Below are positions 1-9,452 of a stretch of DNA of 64,000 nucleotides, piece after piece (positions within the stretch are counted from its first letter, which is position 1; each line of letters opens with the position of its first letter). The notes beneath the pieces are model-generated. The model did not search any database and had not been told where the DNA came from. It saw nothing but the letters and a program-made list of their open reading frames with translations. The stretch lies in the NCBI GenBank assembly GCA_958366985.1, contig CATXDC010000001.1:124001-188000 (forward strand), in the 5' to 3' direction. Origin of the DNA: an uncultured Oscillospiraceae bacterium. GTDB taxonomy: Bacteria; Bacillota; Clostridia; Oscillospirales; Acutalibacteraceae. The position numbers and the translations under genes are program-made.

Positions 1-2249
1 TAGCTGAGATTTGCGGAAAGCCGGTTATTAAACATATAACAGAGCTTTTGGAAAGCTGCGGGGTAGATGAGGCAAGTGTTACATTACATTATCTTCCCAA
101 TATGGTTAAAGAGTATTTTGAAGATATTAAGCTTAGAATTAAACTGAATTTTGTTCTGGAAGAAAAGCCTCTCGGTACTGCAGGAAGCGTTAAAAATGCC
201 GCAAAAAATTTTGATGAACCTTTCATTGTAATAAGCGGTGATGCAATGTGCAGTTTTAGGTTAGATAAAATTATGGACTATCATATTTCGCAGAAAGCGG
301 CAGTAACAATTGCCGTAAGCAATGTAAGTGACCCCAGAGAATACGGCCTTGTCAGATATAATGAAAAGGGATTTGTCACAGGATTTTCAGAAAAACCCGG
401 ATGGGAACAAGCAGTATGCAGCACAGCAAACACAGGTATATATATTATTAATCCTGAGGTGTTGGAACTTATTCCCGATAATGAGAAATATGACTTTGCG
501 TCGGATTTATTTCCTAAAATGCTCAATCTATCCATGCCTATTGCTGCTTACAGAGCAGACGGGTATTGGTGTGATATAGGAGATATAGGAGAATATCTTC
601 GCTGCCAGCGAGATGTTTTGGAACTCAGGGCAGGCAATTTGTCGGAATTAAAGCTTGCTCAGGGAATTTATTCAAAAGGCGTTTTATCACAAACAGCTTA
701 TCATATAATTCCTCCTGTCTACATCGGTGAAAAGGTAGAAATAGGTTCCGGGGCAGTTATCGGCCCTCACACTGTAATTGGAGACGGATGCTGTATAGGT
801 GAAAATTCAAAAATCAGAGGAAGCGTACTTCTTGACAATACCTATATCGGTAATAACTGTACAATAAATTCCGCTCTTGTGTGCAGAAATAGCTCTGTAA
901 AATCAGAAGCACAAATGTATGAAGGAAGCGTATTGGGCTTTGGTTCAATACTCGGCAGAGGTGCAGTATTAGATAAGAATGTGCTTGTTTGGCCGGAAAA
1001 GAATATAGGTGAATACACTTGTGTAAAAGAAAATGTTAAAGAAAAAAATATAAGAAGAGAATTGTTTGATGACAGCGGAGTTTACGGTATTTCAGGAGTT
1101 GAGCTCACAGCAGAAAGCTGCGCAAGACTCGGAAGTGCAATTGGCAGCGTTTCTGCAGGTGAAAGAGTTGGTATTGCCTGCGACGATTTAAATCTTGCTA
1201 AAAGTATTAAAACAGCAGTTTCATCAGGTCTTATGTTTTGCGGAAGCCACATTTGGTCTTTTGAAGGAGCTTTTGAAGCTCAGCTTGACTTTTTCACCTC
1301 ATTCTGCGGACTTGAAATGGGAATCTATGTATCCGATAACGGAATTAAACTGAAAGGTAAAGGTGGACTCCCCATTAAAAGAAGCGTGCAGAGAGAAATC
1401 GAAAAGCGTTTTTCAAAAGGTGATTTTATCAGATGCACCGGTATTAGGAGCCGTGGAGCTGCCGATATGAGCAGTATTCAGATGATATATCACCGTGAGT
1501 TATGCAGACAGGCCACATGTGGACTTGAAGATATATCAGTAACAGTAAGCAGCGAAAATGAAATAATAGAGCGAACCATGGAGGAGTGTCTCGAAAAACT
1601 CGGAGCACAAAAGGGCAATGACTTAGTTTTCAAAATAGATAAAAGCGGAAGAAGCGTCGAATTATTTGATAAATGCTCAGGTATGATCTCCTATGAAAAT
1701 CTGCTGGCAATGTGCTGTGCAGGAGAGGCTGAAAAGGGAAATGATATTGCTCTTCCCTTTGATGCACCTGAATTTCTTGATGAAATAGCATTGTCATATG
1801 GTGTAAAAGTATACAGATATCTCGATTGCAGCGGAAACGACAATGACGATGACGCTCACAGAATTACACTTAAACAGATTTGGGTAAGAGATGCACTGTT
1901 TTTGATTGTAAAGATTCTATCCCAGATGAAAGAAAAACAGTGCTCAGTTACAGATCTGCTCAAGTCATTTCCAGACGTTTATGTCGAAAAACGTACCGTA
2001 AAAATTCAAATTAAACCTTCAGAGCTTGCCAATGCTTTTTCAAATAGCGACAGTGCATTTAGCTACGAAAGAGAAGGCTTTTCTCTTAGAGAAAACAACA
2101 GTGTTGTCAGAGTAATTCCGTCACGGATAGGTGACAGAATAAGAATAATTTCAGAGTCAAACACACAGGAAATAGCTAAGGAATTTTGCGATAAAATTGA
2201 GAATGTACTGAAAGGCGTTTCCCTTGACAACGGTTATCATACAGAGTAA
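1..2249 (+). CDS. Sugar-phosphate nucleotidyltransferase fused to left-handed beta-helix and phosphomannomutase-like domain (5' partial)
   Basis: The frame is open from base 3, reading AEICGKPVIKHITELL before the first possible start (TTG at 48), so the true start lies left of the window. Seen in order: an NTP-transferase domain (EKPLGTAGSVKN, ISGDAM, FSEKPGW; roughly bases 1-600), hexapeptide repeats of a left-handed beta-helix (about 700-1050), and a phosphomannomutase-like region (about 1080-2240). This architecture is known from mannose-1-phosphate guanylyltransferase-like proteins of cyanobacteria and Clostridia, which supply activated sugars for surface glycans. The mutase part lacks the TASHNP phosphoserine loop (reads GIYVSDNGIKL near 1320-1350) and the DGDxDR metal loop (reads KIDKSGRS near 1630-1655), so that half is probably not catalytic. 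The nucleotide and sugar specificity cannot be read from sequence. Confidence 0.85.
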   Translation, partial: AEICGKPVIKHITELLESCGVDEASVTLHYLPNMVKEYFEDIKLRIKLNFVLEEKPLGTAGSVKNAAKNFDEPFIVISGDAMCSFRLDKIMDYHISQKAAVTIAVSNVSDPREYGLVRYNEKGFVTGFSEKPGWEQAVCSTANTGIYIINPEVLELIPDNEKYDFASDLFPKMLNLSMPIAAYRADGYWCDIGDIGEYLRCQRDVLELRAGNLSELKLAQGIYSKGVLSQTAYHIIPPVYIGEKVEIGSGAVIGPHTVIGDGCCIGENSKIRGSVLLDNTYIGNNCTINSALVCRNSSVKSEAQMYEGSVLGFGSILGRGAVLDKNVLVWPEKNIGEYTCVKENVKEKNIRRELFDDSGVYGISGVELTAESCARLGSAIGSVSAGERVGIACDDLNLAKSIKTAVSSGLMFCGSHIWSFEGAFEAQLDFFTSFCGLEMGIYVSDNGIKLKGKGGLPIKRSVQREIEKRFSKGDFIRCTGIRSRGAADMSSIQMIYHRELCRQATCGLEDISVTVSSENEIIERTMEECLEKLGAQKGNDLVFKIDKSGRSVELFDKCSGMISYENLLAMCCAGEAEKGNDIALPFDAPEFLDEIALSYGVKVYRYLDCSGNDNDDDAHRITLKQIWVRDALFLIVKILSQMKEKQCSVTDLLKSFPDVYVEKRTVKIQIKPSELANAFSNSDSAFSYEREGFSLRENNSVVRVIPSRIGDRIRIISESNTQEIAKEFCDKIENVLKGVSLDNGYHTE

Positions 2250-2271
2250 AATATAACCACAGTAAGCAAGG

Positions 2272-2316
2272 TGTCCGTCTCAGGCTTAAGTTTTGCTTGG
2301 ACGGACATATCGGTTT
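2272..2316 (+). terminator. Probable intrinsic terminator after the nucleotidyltransferase
   Basis: An 8-bp stem, TGTCCGTC (2272-2279) with GACGGACA (2300-2307), is followed within a few bases by a T-run at 2313-2317. The loop is long (20 nt), so folding is less certain than for a tight hairpin. It lies 23 nt after the stop codon. Confidence 0.5.
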
Positions 2317-2402
2317 TTAGGTAATCCCTTTTATGTGTCCGGGTTTAATACTTATTAAAAACAGATTGTTCTGATTTTCTGTTTTGCATTTTGTTTATTG
2401 TT

Positions 2403-2432
2403 CCCGCCTGCGTTTTAAGCACGACGGGTTTT
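2403..2432 (+). promoter_or_regulatory. Small hairpin with T-run in the RNase J leader (possible attenuator)
   Basis: CCCG (2403-2406) pairs with CGGG (2425-2428), with an inner TGC/GCA, followed at once by TTTT, 39 nt before the RNase J start codon. It could be a weak terminator or an attenuator in the 5' leader. The stem is short and interrupted, and I could not assign a convincing promoter in the 222-nt gap between the two genes. Confidence 0.3.
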
Positions 2433-2471
2433 CGTGTTGTACATTTAAAAATTTATAAAGGAGTGTAGTTA

Positions 2472-4256
2472 ATGGCAAATAACAGACCGGAAATTATTGA
2501 TGCCTCAGTGAAAGGCAAAAAGCCTGCGTATCGTGAAAAAAAATATTTCTCATCACCTAAAAATAAAAGAACAACTAAAACATCAAAACCGAAGTTTCCT
2601 GTTAGCATTTCTTTCCTCGGAGGACTTAATGAAGTCGGAAAGAATATGACTCTTTACGAATATAAGAATGATATGTTCCTTGTTGACTGCGGACTTTCTT
2701 TTCCAGATCAGGATATGCCGGGAGTTGATTTGGTAATACCTGATTTCACATATGTAGAAAGAAATGCAGATAAAATCAAAGGTGTGGTAATCACTCACGG
2801 ACATGAAGATCATATAGGTGCTTTGGCATATCTTCTTAAAATTGTAAATATCCCTGTTTATGCTACAAGACTTACTATCGGTCTTATTCAGGGAAAGCTC
2901 AAAGAACATGGTATTTTAAATAAAGCAAATCTCAATATCGTAAAGCCCGGCGATAGAATATCTTTGGGTGAGTTTGAGGTAGAGCTTATTCATGTAAACC
3001 ACTCGATTCCCGATGCCGTTGCTTTAGCTATAAGATGTGAGGCCGGAACTATTGTGCATACCGGAGATTTTAAGATCGATACAAATCCCATTGACGGGGA
3101 CATGATTGATATTGCACGTTTTGCTGAAATCGGCAAGGAAGGCGTATTGTGTATGCTTTCCGATTCAACTAATGCGGAACGTCCTGGATATACCGAAAGT
3201 GAGAGCAAGGTAGGGGAATCTTTTGAAATGCTCTTCCGCAGAGCCGGAAACAGAAGACTCATTGTAGCAACATTTGCTTCAAATATTCACAGAGTTCAGC
3301 AGATAATCGATGTTGCACAAAGCCTCGGAAGGAAAGTAGCTCTTTCAGGCAGAAGCCTTGAAAATGTTGTGGCAATAGGTGCGGAACTTGGATATTTAAA
3401 AGTACCAGATGGATTGCTTGTCAACATTGATATGGTAAATCGTTATCCTGCTGATAAGATGGTTATTATAACCACAGGCAGCCAGGGAGAGCCTATGTCA
3501 GCTCTTGCGAGAATGGCATTTTCCGATCATCGCAAGGTGGCAGTAGGTCCTAACGATTATGTTATCATTTCCGCTACTCCTATACCAGGAAATGAAAAGA
3601 CCGTAGGAAAAGTTGTCAATGAGCTTTTGAAGCTTGGTGCAGAAGTAGTCTATGAAAAGATGTATGATGTTCATGTTTCTGGTCACGCTTGTCGTGAGGA
3701 ACTGAAACTTATGATCAGCATCGTAAAACCGAAATACTTTATACCTGTACATGGCGAACAAAAGCATATTATGAAACATGCTCAGCTTGCCGAAAGTGTA
3801 GGAATAAGCAATAAAAATATAGTTATTGCAGATAATGGCCGAGTTGTGGAAATGACCGATAAGGAAATAAAAATTTCCGGAACAGTACCTGCCGGTCGTG
3901 TTTTCGTTGACGGTTACGGAGTCGGAGATGTTGGAAGCGTTGTGCTTCGTGACAGAAAACATTTGGCTCAGGACGGACTGATAGTAGTTGTTGCAACTAT
4001 AGACGGATACAGCGGCGAGATACTTTCGGGTCCCGATGTTGTTTCAAGAGGCTTTGTATATGTCCGTGAGTCAGAAGAACTCATTGACGATGCAAGACGT
4101 CTGGCGCAAAGCATACTTGAAGATTGCGCCTATAATAACGTAAGAGAGTGGAGTGTCATCAAGACAAAAATTCGTGATGAAGTTTCACATCTCATGTATG
4201 AGAGAACAAAACGCAGTCCTATGATTTTGCCGGTCATTATGGAGCTTCATGAGTAA
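2472..4256 (+). CDS. rnj: Ribonuclease J
   Basis: 594-residue metallo-beta-lactamase/beta-CASP ribonuclease, a 5'-3' exo- and endonuclease that matures and degrades mRNA in Firmicutes. Zinc-site motif HGHEDHIG is at residues 109-116. Other family blocks include GGLNEVGKNM (50-59), HTGDFKID, SDSTNAERPG, the beta-CASP segment TTGSQGEPMSAL, and HVSGHA near the end of the core. About 40 basic, low-complexity residues precede the catalytic core, a common extension in clostridial members. The ATG is preceded by AAAGGAGTG at a normal distance. The gene is 15 nt upstream of gdpP and probably cotranscribed with it. Whether it corresponds to RNase J1 or J2 cannot be told from this one copy. Confidence 0.95.
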   Translation: MANNRPEIIDASVKGKKPAYREKKYFSSPKNKRTTKTSKPKFPVSISFLGGLNEVGKNMTLYEYKNDMFLVDCGLSFPDQDMPGVDLVIPDFTYVERNADKIKGVVITHGHEDHIGALAYLLKIVNIPVYATRLTIGLIQGKLKEHGILNKANLNIVKPGDRISLGEFEVELIHVNHSIPDAVALAIRCEAGTIVHTGDFKIDTNPIDGDMIDIARFAEIGKEGVLCMLSDSTNAERPGYTESESKVGESFEMLFRRAGNRRLIVATFASNIHRVQQIIDVAQSLGRKVALSGRSLENVVAIGAELGYLKVPDGLLVNIDMVNRYPADKMVIITTGSQGEPMSALARMAFSDHRKVAVGPNDYVIISATPIPGNEKTVGKVVNELLKLGAEVVYEKMYDVHVSGHACREELKLMISIVKPKYFIPVHGEQKHIMKHAQLAESVGISNKNIVIADNGRVVEMTDKEIKISGTVPAGRVFVDGYGVGDVGSVVLRDRKHLAQDGLIVVVATIDGYSGEILSGPDVVSRGFVYVRESEELIDDARRLAQSILEDCAYNNVREWSVIKTKIRDEVSHLMYERTKRSPMILPVIMELHE

Positions 4257-4271
4257 TTACAGGAGGATGTC

Positions 4272-6233
4272 ATGAGAAGACTTCCAGCGGATTTTCCGTA
4301 TTTTGCAATGGTTACATCTGCTTCTGTACTATTTGCAATATTTACAGCATTTTTAAATTGGCAACTTGCCGTAATAGAATTTGTTGTAATTTTACTGTTT
4401 ATTGCAGTAGCAGTTATTAGGTATAAAAATAACATTGCTCTTCGCAATCGCACTCTGCACACGGTGGCAGAATATTTACAGCCGGGAGAACTTGATACCC
4501 TTCATGTTTTCCCACTTCCGGTTGTTGTCTGCAATCGTTCCGGAGAAATCACATGGTTCAATGACCTATTTAAGGTACGTGTTTTAGGTGATGCAGAGCT
4601 TACTGATGACAGAATAGAGCAGTTTACCTCCGGAATAAAAATTGATGAAATCAGAGGAATGGACAGCGTTCCGGTAGAATACGGTGAAAGCTGCTATACT
4701 GTTTTTTCAAGCAAAATAGAATCAGGAAAAAACACATCATTCGCTCTTTATTTTGTTGATGACACAAATCTTAAAAAGCTTGCTGCCGATTATCGATATT
4801 CAAAACCGGTTGTCGTAAGAATAAATGTAGATAATGTAGATGAGGTTTTCAGAAACTTTAAAGAAAGCGATAAAGCCGCAATTTCCGGCGGAGTCGAAAA
4901 ACTCATAGAAAACTGGGCTTCAAATTTTGAAGCAGTCATGAGTAAAACGGAAAGCAATAAATTTGTAATAATAACGCAGGAAAGAGACCTTTCCAATATG
5001 ATACAGGAAAGATTTTCGGTTCTCAAAGCAGTCCGTGAGTTTTCCTACGAAGGAAGAACCGGTATAAGTCTCTCCATAGGTGTAGGAAGAGGCGAGGGAC
5101 TTGCTGAGTGCGATAAGTTCTCAAATCTTGCTCTCGATATGGCTCTTGGACGTGGTGGAGACCAGGCGGCAGTAAACACAAACGGAAAATATGAATTTTA
5201 CGGCGGTGTTTCAGGAGGTACCGAAAGACGTTCACGTACGAAGAACCGAATTGTAGCCACTGCAATAGGTGAGCTTTTAGAGGGCAGCGATAATATAATC
5301 GTCATGGGTCACCGTTTTGCTGATCTTGATGCTTTGGGCGCTGCAATAGGTATTCGTAAAGCGGCTGAGGTTCTCGGGAAACCTTCATATATTGCAATGT
5401 CAAGAAGTAAAACCTTGGCAAAGCCCTTGCTCGACAGACTGGATGCCTTGGGACAGGATGTTGTTATTTCTGAGGAAAGAGCTTTGGAGCTGATGACTAA
5501 AAAATCACTTCTGATAATAGTCGATACTCACAGAGCAGATTTCGTTGAGTATCCCGAAATATATCACAGAGCAGAAACTGTTGTTGTAATTGATCATCAC
5601 AGAAAAAATGTTGATTTTATTTCAAATGCAGTTATATTTTTTCATAATCCCAATGCTTCTTCCGCATCGGAAATGGTAACCGAAATGCTGGCATATCTCA
5701 CTTCTGACGGAACACGTCTTATTGATAAATTTGAAGCTGAAGCACTCCTTTCAGGTATTATGCTTGATACAAGGAATTTCATTTTAAGAACTGGCGTGCA
5801 GACCTTCGAGGCTGCAGCGTATCTGCGTGATCTCGGAGCAGATACTGTTTCAGTAAAACAGCTCTTTGCTAACACACTTGATGCATACCGGCAAAAGAAT
5901 ACTGTTGTCGCTTCTGCTGATATATACAGAGAATGTGCAATTGCAATTTCTGATGCTAAAAATGACGATGTAAGAATTGTTTCCGCTCAAGCTGCAGATG
6001 AGTTGCTGAATATTGCCGGTGTTAAGGCGTCATTTGTCTTATTCAGTGCCGATTCAGTAGTTAATATCTCAGCTCGTTCTTTAGGCGATATCAATGTACA
6101 GATAATTATGGAAGCCCTTGGCGGCGGCGGACATCAGACAATGGCTGCTGCTCAGCTTAAAGAAAAAACAATTGACGATGCAAAGGTTAGACTTTTGCAA
6201 GCGATTGATAAATTCTATCTTGAAAATGAATAA
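4272..6233 (+). CDS. gdpP: Cyclic-di-AMP phosphodiesterase GdpP (DHH family)
   Basis: 653-residue membrane protein that hydrolyses c-di-AMP to pApA and so controls cell-wall and potassium homeostasis in Firmicutes. Two N-terminal membrane helices (about residues 8-55) are followed by a PAS-like region and a degenerate GGDEF domain (LSIGVGRGEG, no GGDEF signature). The DHH phosphoesterase starts with GHRFADLDALG (346-356), has the DHH triplet at 441-443, and ends in the DHHA1 motif GGGGH (617-621). All metal-binding motifs are present, so it should be active. AGGAGG lies just before the ATG. It leads the conserved gdpP-rplI-dnaB cluster. Confidence 0.95.
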   Translation: MRRLPADFPYFAMVTSASVLFAIFTAFLNWQLAVIEFVVILLFIAVAVIRYKNNIALRNRTLHTVAEYLQPGELDTLHVFPLPVVVCNRSGEITWFNDLFKVRVLGDAELTDDRIEQFTSGIKIDEIRGMDSVPVEYGESCYTVFSSKIESGKNTSFALYFVDDTNLKKLAADYRYSKPVVVRINVDNVDEVFRNFKESDKAAISGGVEKLIENWASNFEAVMSKTESNKFVIITQERDLSNMIQERFSVLKAVREFSYEGRTGISLSIGVGRGEGLAECDKFSNLALDMALGRGGDQAAVNTNGKYEFYGGVSGGTERRSRTKNRIVATAIGELLEGSDNIIVMGHRFADLDALGAAIGIRKAAEVLGKPSYIAMSRSKTLAKPLLDRLDALGQDVVISEERALELMTKKSLLIIVDTHRADFVEYPEIYHRAETVVVIDHHRKNVDFISNAVIFFHNPNASSASEMVTEMLAYLTSDGTRLIDKFEAEALLSGIMLDTRNFILRTGVQTFEAAAYLRDLGADTVSVKQLFANTLDAYRQKNTVVASADIYRECAIAISDAKNDDVRIVSAQAADELLNIAGVKASFVLFSADSVVNISARSLGDINVQIIMEALGGGGHQTMAAAQLKEKTIDDAKVRLLQAIDKFYLENE

Positions 6234-6265
6234 ATACAGCGGCTTTAACCGCAGGAGGTAAACAT

Positions 6266-6712
6266 ATGGACGTAATTTTAAATGCAGATGTAAAAGGTCT
6301 TGGAAAGAAAGGCGAACTTGTTAAGACATCAGACGGATATGCAAGAAATTTCCTTTTTCCCAGAAATCTTGCCGTTGAGGCAAACGCTCAGGCGATGACT
6401 GAACTCAAGAATCGTGAGCAGTCAAAGCAGCATAAAATAGATGTAGCTACTCAGCAGGCTAAAGAAGCCGCTGAAAAGCTTGAAGGCAAGACAATTAAGC
6501 TTACAGCAAAGGCAGGCAAAAACGGCAAGCTGTTCGGCTCAGTTACATCTAAAGAAATTGCAGAAAAAATTAAGGCACAGTTTTCAATTGATATTGATAA
6601 GAGAAAAGTATCAGTTGAGGATATTAAAAATTTCGGAACATATACCGCTGAGGTAAAGCTGTACACCGGAATTTCCGCAAAAGTATTTGTACAGGTAGGA
6701 GAACAGCAATAA
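6266..6712 (+). CDS. rplI: 50S ribosomal protein L9
   Basis: 148 residues, the normal length of bL9. The N-terminal 23S rRNA-binding domain begins MDVILNADVKGLGKKGELV and has the conserved GYARNFLFP segment (near residues 25-33). A charged, alanine-rich connecting helix (about 40-75) leads to the C-terminal domain. A perfect GCAGGAGGT ribosome site lies before the ATG. It sits between gdpP and dnaB, the usual Firmicutes order, with 32- and 21-nt gaps. Confidence 0.97.
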   Translation: MDVILNADVKGLGKKGELVKTSDGYARNFLFPRNLAVEANAQAMTELKNREQSKQHKIDVATQQAKEAAEKLEGKTIKLTAKAGKNGKLFGSVTSKEIAEKIKAQFSIDIDKRKVSVEDIKNFGTYTAEVKLYTGISAKVFVQVGEQQ

Positions 6713-6733
6713 TTTTCCGGGAGGAACTCTATT

Positions 6734-8122
6734 TTGGACAGCAATACAGTAATTTCAGAGTTTGACAGTCTTAGTATGCCTTTTAGTCTTGAGGCGGAAC
6801 AAGCTGTACTTGGCTCTATACTTATAGATCCTCCCTGCCTTACAACAGTTATGGACTGTATTAAGGCAGAGCATTTTTATCTGCCTCAGCATAAAGCGAT
6901 TTTTTCAATTTTAGTGAATATCGATGCCGTAGGAGGAAAAATTGATCCCCTTATAGTTCTCGAAGCACTGAAAAAGGAAAATATATACGACGAGGCAGGA
7001 GGAAAAACATATCTCTTTCAGCTTTCTCAAAGCGTACCCTCAACGGCAAATGTCGAAACATATGCAAAAATTATAAGAGAAAAGTTTTATATACGCACTC
7101 TTATTACTGCTGCACGTGAGATCGAAGAATCTGCTGTCGCTCAGGAAGATACCGCAGATTTACTCCTCGATAATGCAGAGCAGAAAATATATAATATCAG
7201 GCAGGGAAAAAGCACATCCGGACCTGCTCAGATAGGCGATATAATAGTAAATGAAGTCTATGACAGGCTTCAGAAGCTTAGTTCGCCTGACAGAGAGAAA
7301 TATATCGGCTTCCCCACAGGCTTTTCCGATTTGGATAAAACTATTTCCGGTCTTAATAATTCGGATCTTATCATAATCGGCGCACGTCCTGCTATGGGTA
7401 AAACCAGCTTTGCTCTGAATCTTGCGAGAAATGTTGCTTTGCTTGCAAAGAGAAAGGTTTTGTTTTTCTCACTGGAAATGACAAAGGCACAGCTTGCGCA
7501 GCGTGTCCTTTCATCTGAAGCAAATGTTGACAGTATGAAAATGCGATCAGGTGAGCTTTCTGAGGACGAGTGGGTAAGAATAGGAACAGCAACATCTGTA
7601 CTCAATGATTGTCCGCTTTATTTTGATGATACATCAAACATCACAGTTCCTGAAATGAAAGCCAGAATACGCCGTATGAAAGATGTTGAGTGCGTAATAA
7701 TCGACTACCTTCAGCTTATGAAATCAGGTACAAGAGTAGAAAGCCGTGTTCAGGAAGTTTCTGAGATAACCCGTGGACTTAAGCTTATGGCAAAGGATTT
7801 GAATATTCCTATTATAACCTGCGCTCAGCTTGCCAGAGGTACTGAGGGAAGAGGCAAATCTCATCGTCCTCAGCTTGCCGACCTTCGTGAATCCGGTTCA
7901 ATTGAGCAGGATGCTGATATTGTTATGATGCTCTACCGTCCCGATTACTACAAAGAGGGAGATGAAACTCCTCCTGATGATATGGATGAAGAGCATATTC
8001 CTAATCTTACGCAGCTTATAGTCTGTAAAAACCGTCATGGTCCTGTACATGATGTAAATCTTATTTTCAATCCTGATAATACACGTTTCACATCTATGGA
8101 GAAAATGCGTAATGATATGTAA
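6734..8122 (+). CDS. dnaB: Replicative DNA helicase DnaB
   Basis: 462-residue hexameric helicase that unwinds DNA at the fork (DnaC in B. subtilis naming). The N-terminal primase-interaction domain begins near PFSLEAEQAVLGSIL (16-30). The RecA-like C-terminal domain has Walker A GARPAMGKTS (216-225), Walker B VIIDYLQLM (D324), and the family block RESGSIEQDADIVMMLYRP. The start is TTG at 6734, chosen because GGGAGGA lies about 8 nt upstream; the next in-frame Met is residue 15, just before the conserved PFSLEAEQ, and has no such site. It overlaps tilS by 11 nt. Confidence 0.96.
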   Translation: MDSNTVISEFDSLSMPFSLEAEQAVLGSILIDPPCLTTVMDCIKAEHFYLPQHKAIFSILVNIDAVGGKIDPLIVLEALKKENIYDEAGGKTYLFQLSQSVPSTANVETYAKIIREKFYIRTLITAAREIEESAVAQEDTADLLLDNAEQKIYNIRQGKSTSGPAQIGDIIVNEVYDRLQKLSSPDREKYIGFPTGFSDLDKTISGLNNSDLIIIGARPAMGKTSFALNLARNVALLAKRKVLFFSLEMTKAQLAQRVLSSEANVDSMKMRSGELSEDEWVRIGTATSVLNDCPLYFDDTSNITVPEMKARIRRMKDVECVIIDYLQLMKSGTRVESRVQEVSEITRGLKLMAKDLNIPIITCAQLARGTEGRGKSHRPQLADLRESGSIEQDADIVMMLYRPDYYKEGDETPPDDMDEEHIPNLTQLIVCKNRHGPVHDVNLIFNPDNTRFTSMEKMRNDM

Positions 8123-9452
8123 AATCAAGAGTGCCATTGAGAAATTTTCCATGATTAAAAAGGGCGACAGTGTGATTGTTGCTCTTTCAGGAGGCGCAGA
8201 CTCAATGGCGCTTGCCTTTTTTTTAAATTCGGTAAAAGATGAATATGGTATAACTCTTAGCGCTGCACATGTTAACCATGGTATCAGAGGTGCATCGGCT
8301 GATGCTGATGAAGCTTTTGTAAAAAAATTTTGTGATGAAAACGGCATAGCTCTTCATGTATTGCACGCCGATATTCCCAAAATCGCTTCCGAAACAGGAG
8401 AGACACACGAGGAGTGCGGCAGACGTATAAGATACGAATTTTTCGAGTCCATTGATAAAACTTCTCTGATTGCTACGGCGCACAATTTAAACGATAATGC
8501 CGAAACGCTGCTCTTTCGTATAGCGAGAGGCACAGGACTTAAAGGAATGTGCTCCATCCCTCCTGTAAGAGGCAGAATAATAAGACCTCTTATTGAATGT
8601 TCACGAGAAGAAATCGAAAAATATTGCAGTGAAAATAAAATTTCCTATGTAACAGACGAAACCAATCTTTCTGATGAATATACAAGAAATTATATAAGAC
8701 ATGAAATTTTACCGCTTTTTGAAAAAATAAATCCGTCTTTTCTCGGTTCGGCTAATAGGCTTATTGATACAGTAAGAGAAGATGAAAAATTTTTAAGCGA
8801 ACAGACCGATTTACTTTTTAAGAAATGCGAAAATAGTGGCAAATATACAGTGACAGATTTAAAAAATGCTCCTGAATGTATTCTTAAAAGGACAATAGCT
8901 TTTATTATCGAAAAAGAAACAGGTATAAAACCTGAAAGTCTCCACATAAACGATATAGTCAGTATAATAAAAAACGGTGGCTGTGTACAAATTTGCGGTG
9001 GAGCTAATTTCAGAGTAAGAAAAGGTTTTCTGGAAAAATTTTCTTCCGATAAAGAAAATGCGGATTACAGTCTCTATTTGACAGAGGGATGTACCGAATT
9101 TTCATCATATTTAGTAAACGCAAGCATTATTTACAAAAAGGATTTAACTGATACACAAAAAATTCACAAACAGATGTTGGATATTTTCATGGATTGTGAT
9201 AAAATAATCGGGAAACTCGTAGTAAGAAATAAACGAAGCGGAGACACATTTTCTCCTTCAGGATTTAACGGAAGCAAAAAACTCAAGAAGATGTTTCAGG
9301 AGAAAGGCATTCCGCCTGAGAAAAGGAGTTCTTATCCGGTAATTTGCGACGATTTGGGAATTGTTGCTGTTCCGGGCTTCGGAGTTTCTAAACGTGTTTA
9401 TGTTGATTCCGATTCACAAAGGATTTGGAAAGTGAACTTTAGGGGGCTATGA
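8112..9452 (+). CDS. tilS: tRNA(Ile)-lysidine synthase TilS
   Basis: 446-residue ATP-dependent enzyme that converts C34 of tRNA-Ile(CAU) to lysidine so that it reads AUA. The N-terminal PP-loop SGGADS is at residues 26-31, with AAHVNHGIRG and ATAHNLNDNAETLLFR typical of the family. The C-terminal domain contains the KxxKxxFQEKGIPPEKR-like block seen in bacterial TilS. The ATG lies inside the end of dnaB and the last 4 bases overlap hpt, so dnaB-tilS-hpt is translationally coupled. A tilS-hpt-ftsH run is conserved across Firmicutes. Confidence 0.95.
   Translation: MICKIKSAIEKFSMIKKGDSVIVALSGGADSMALAFFLNSVKDEYGITLSAAHVNHGIRGASADADEAFVKKFCDENGIALHVLHADIPKIASETGETHEECGRRIRYEFFESIDKTSLIATAHNLNDNAETLLFRIARGTGLKGMCSIPPVRGRIIRPLIECSREEIEKYCSENKISYVTDETNLSDEYTRNYIRHEILPLFEKINPSFLGSANRLIDTVREDEKFLSEQTDLLFKKCENSGKYTVTDLKNAPECILKRTIAFIIEKETGIKPESLHINDIVSIIKNGGCVQICGGANFRVRKGFLEKFSSDKENADYSLYLTEGCTEFSSYLVNASIIYKKDLTDTQKIHKQMLDIFMDCDKIIGKLVVRNKRSGDTFSPSGFNGSKKLKKMFQEKGIPPEKRSSYPVICDDLGIVAVPGFGVSKRVYVDSDSQRIWKVNFRGL

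Noticed and set aside
2990..3962. Minus-strand frames inside rnj (2990-3262, 3498-3962)
   Set aside because: Antisense shadows of RNase J with no start signals.
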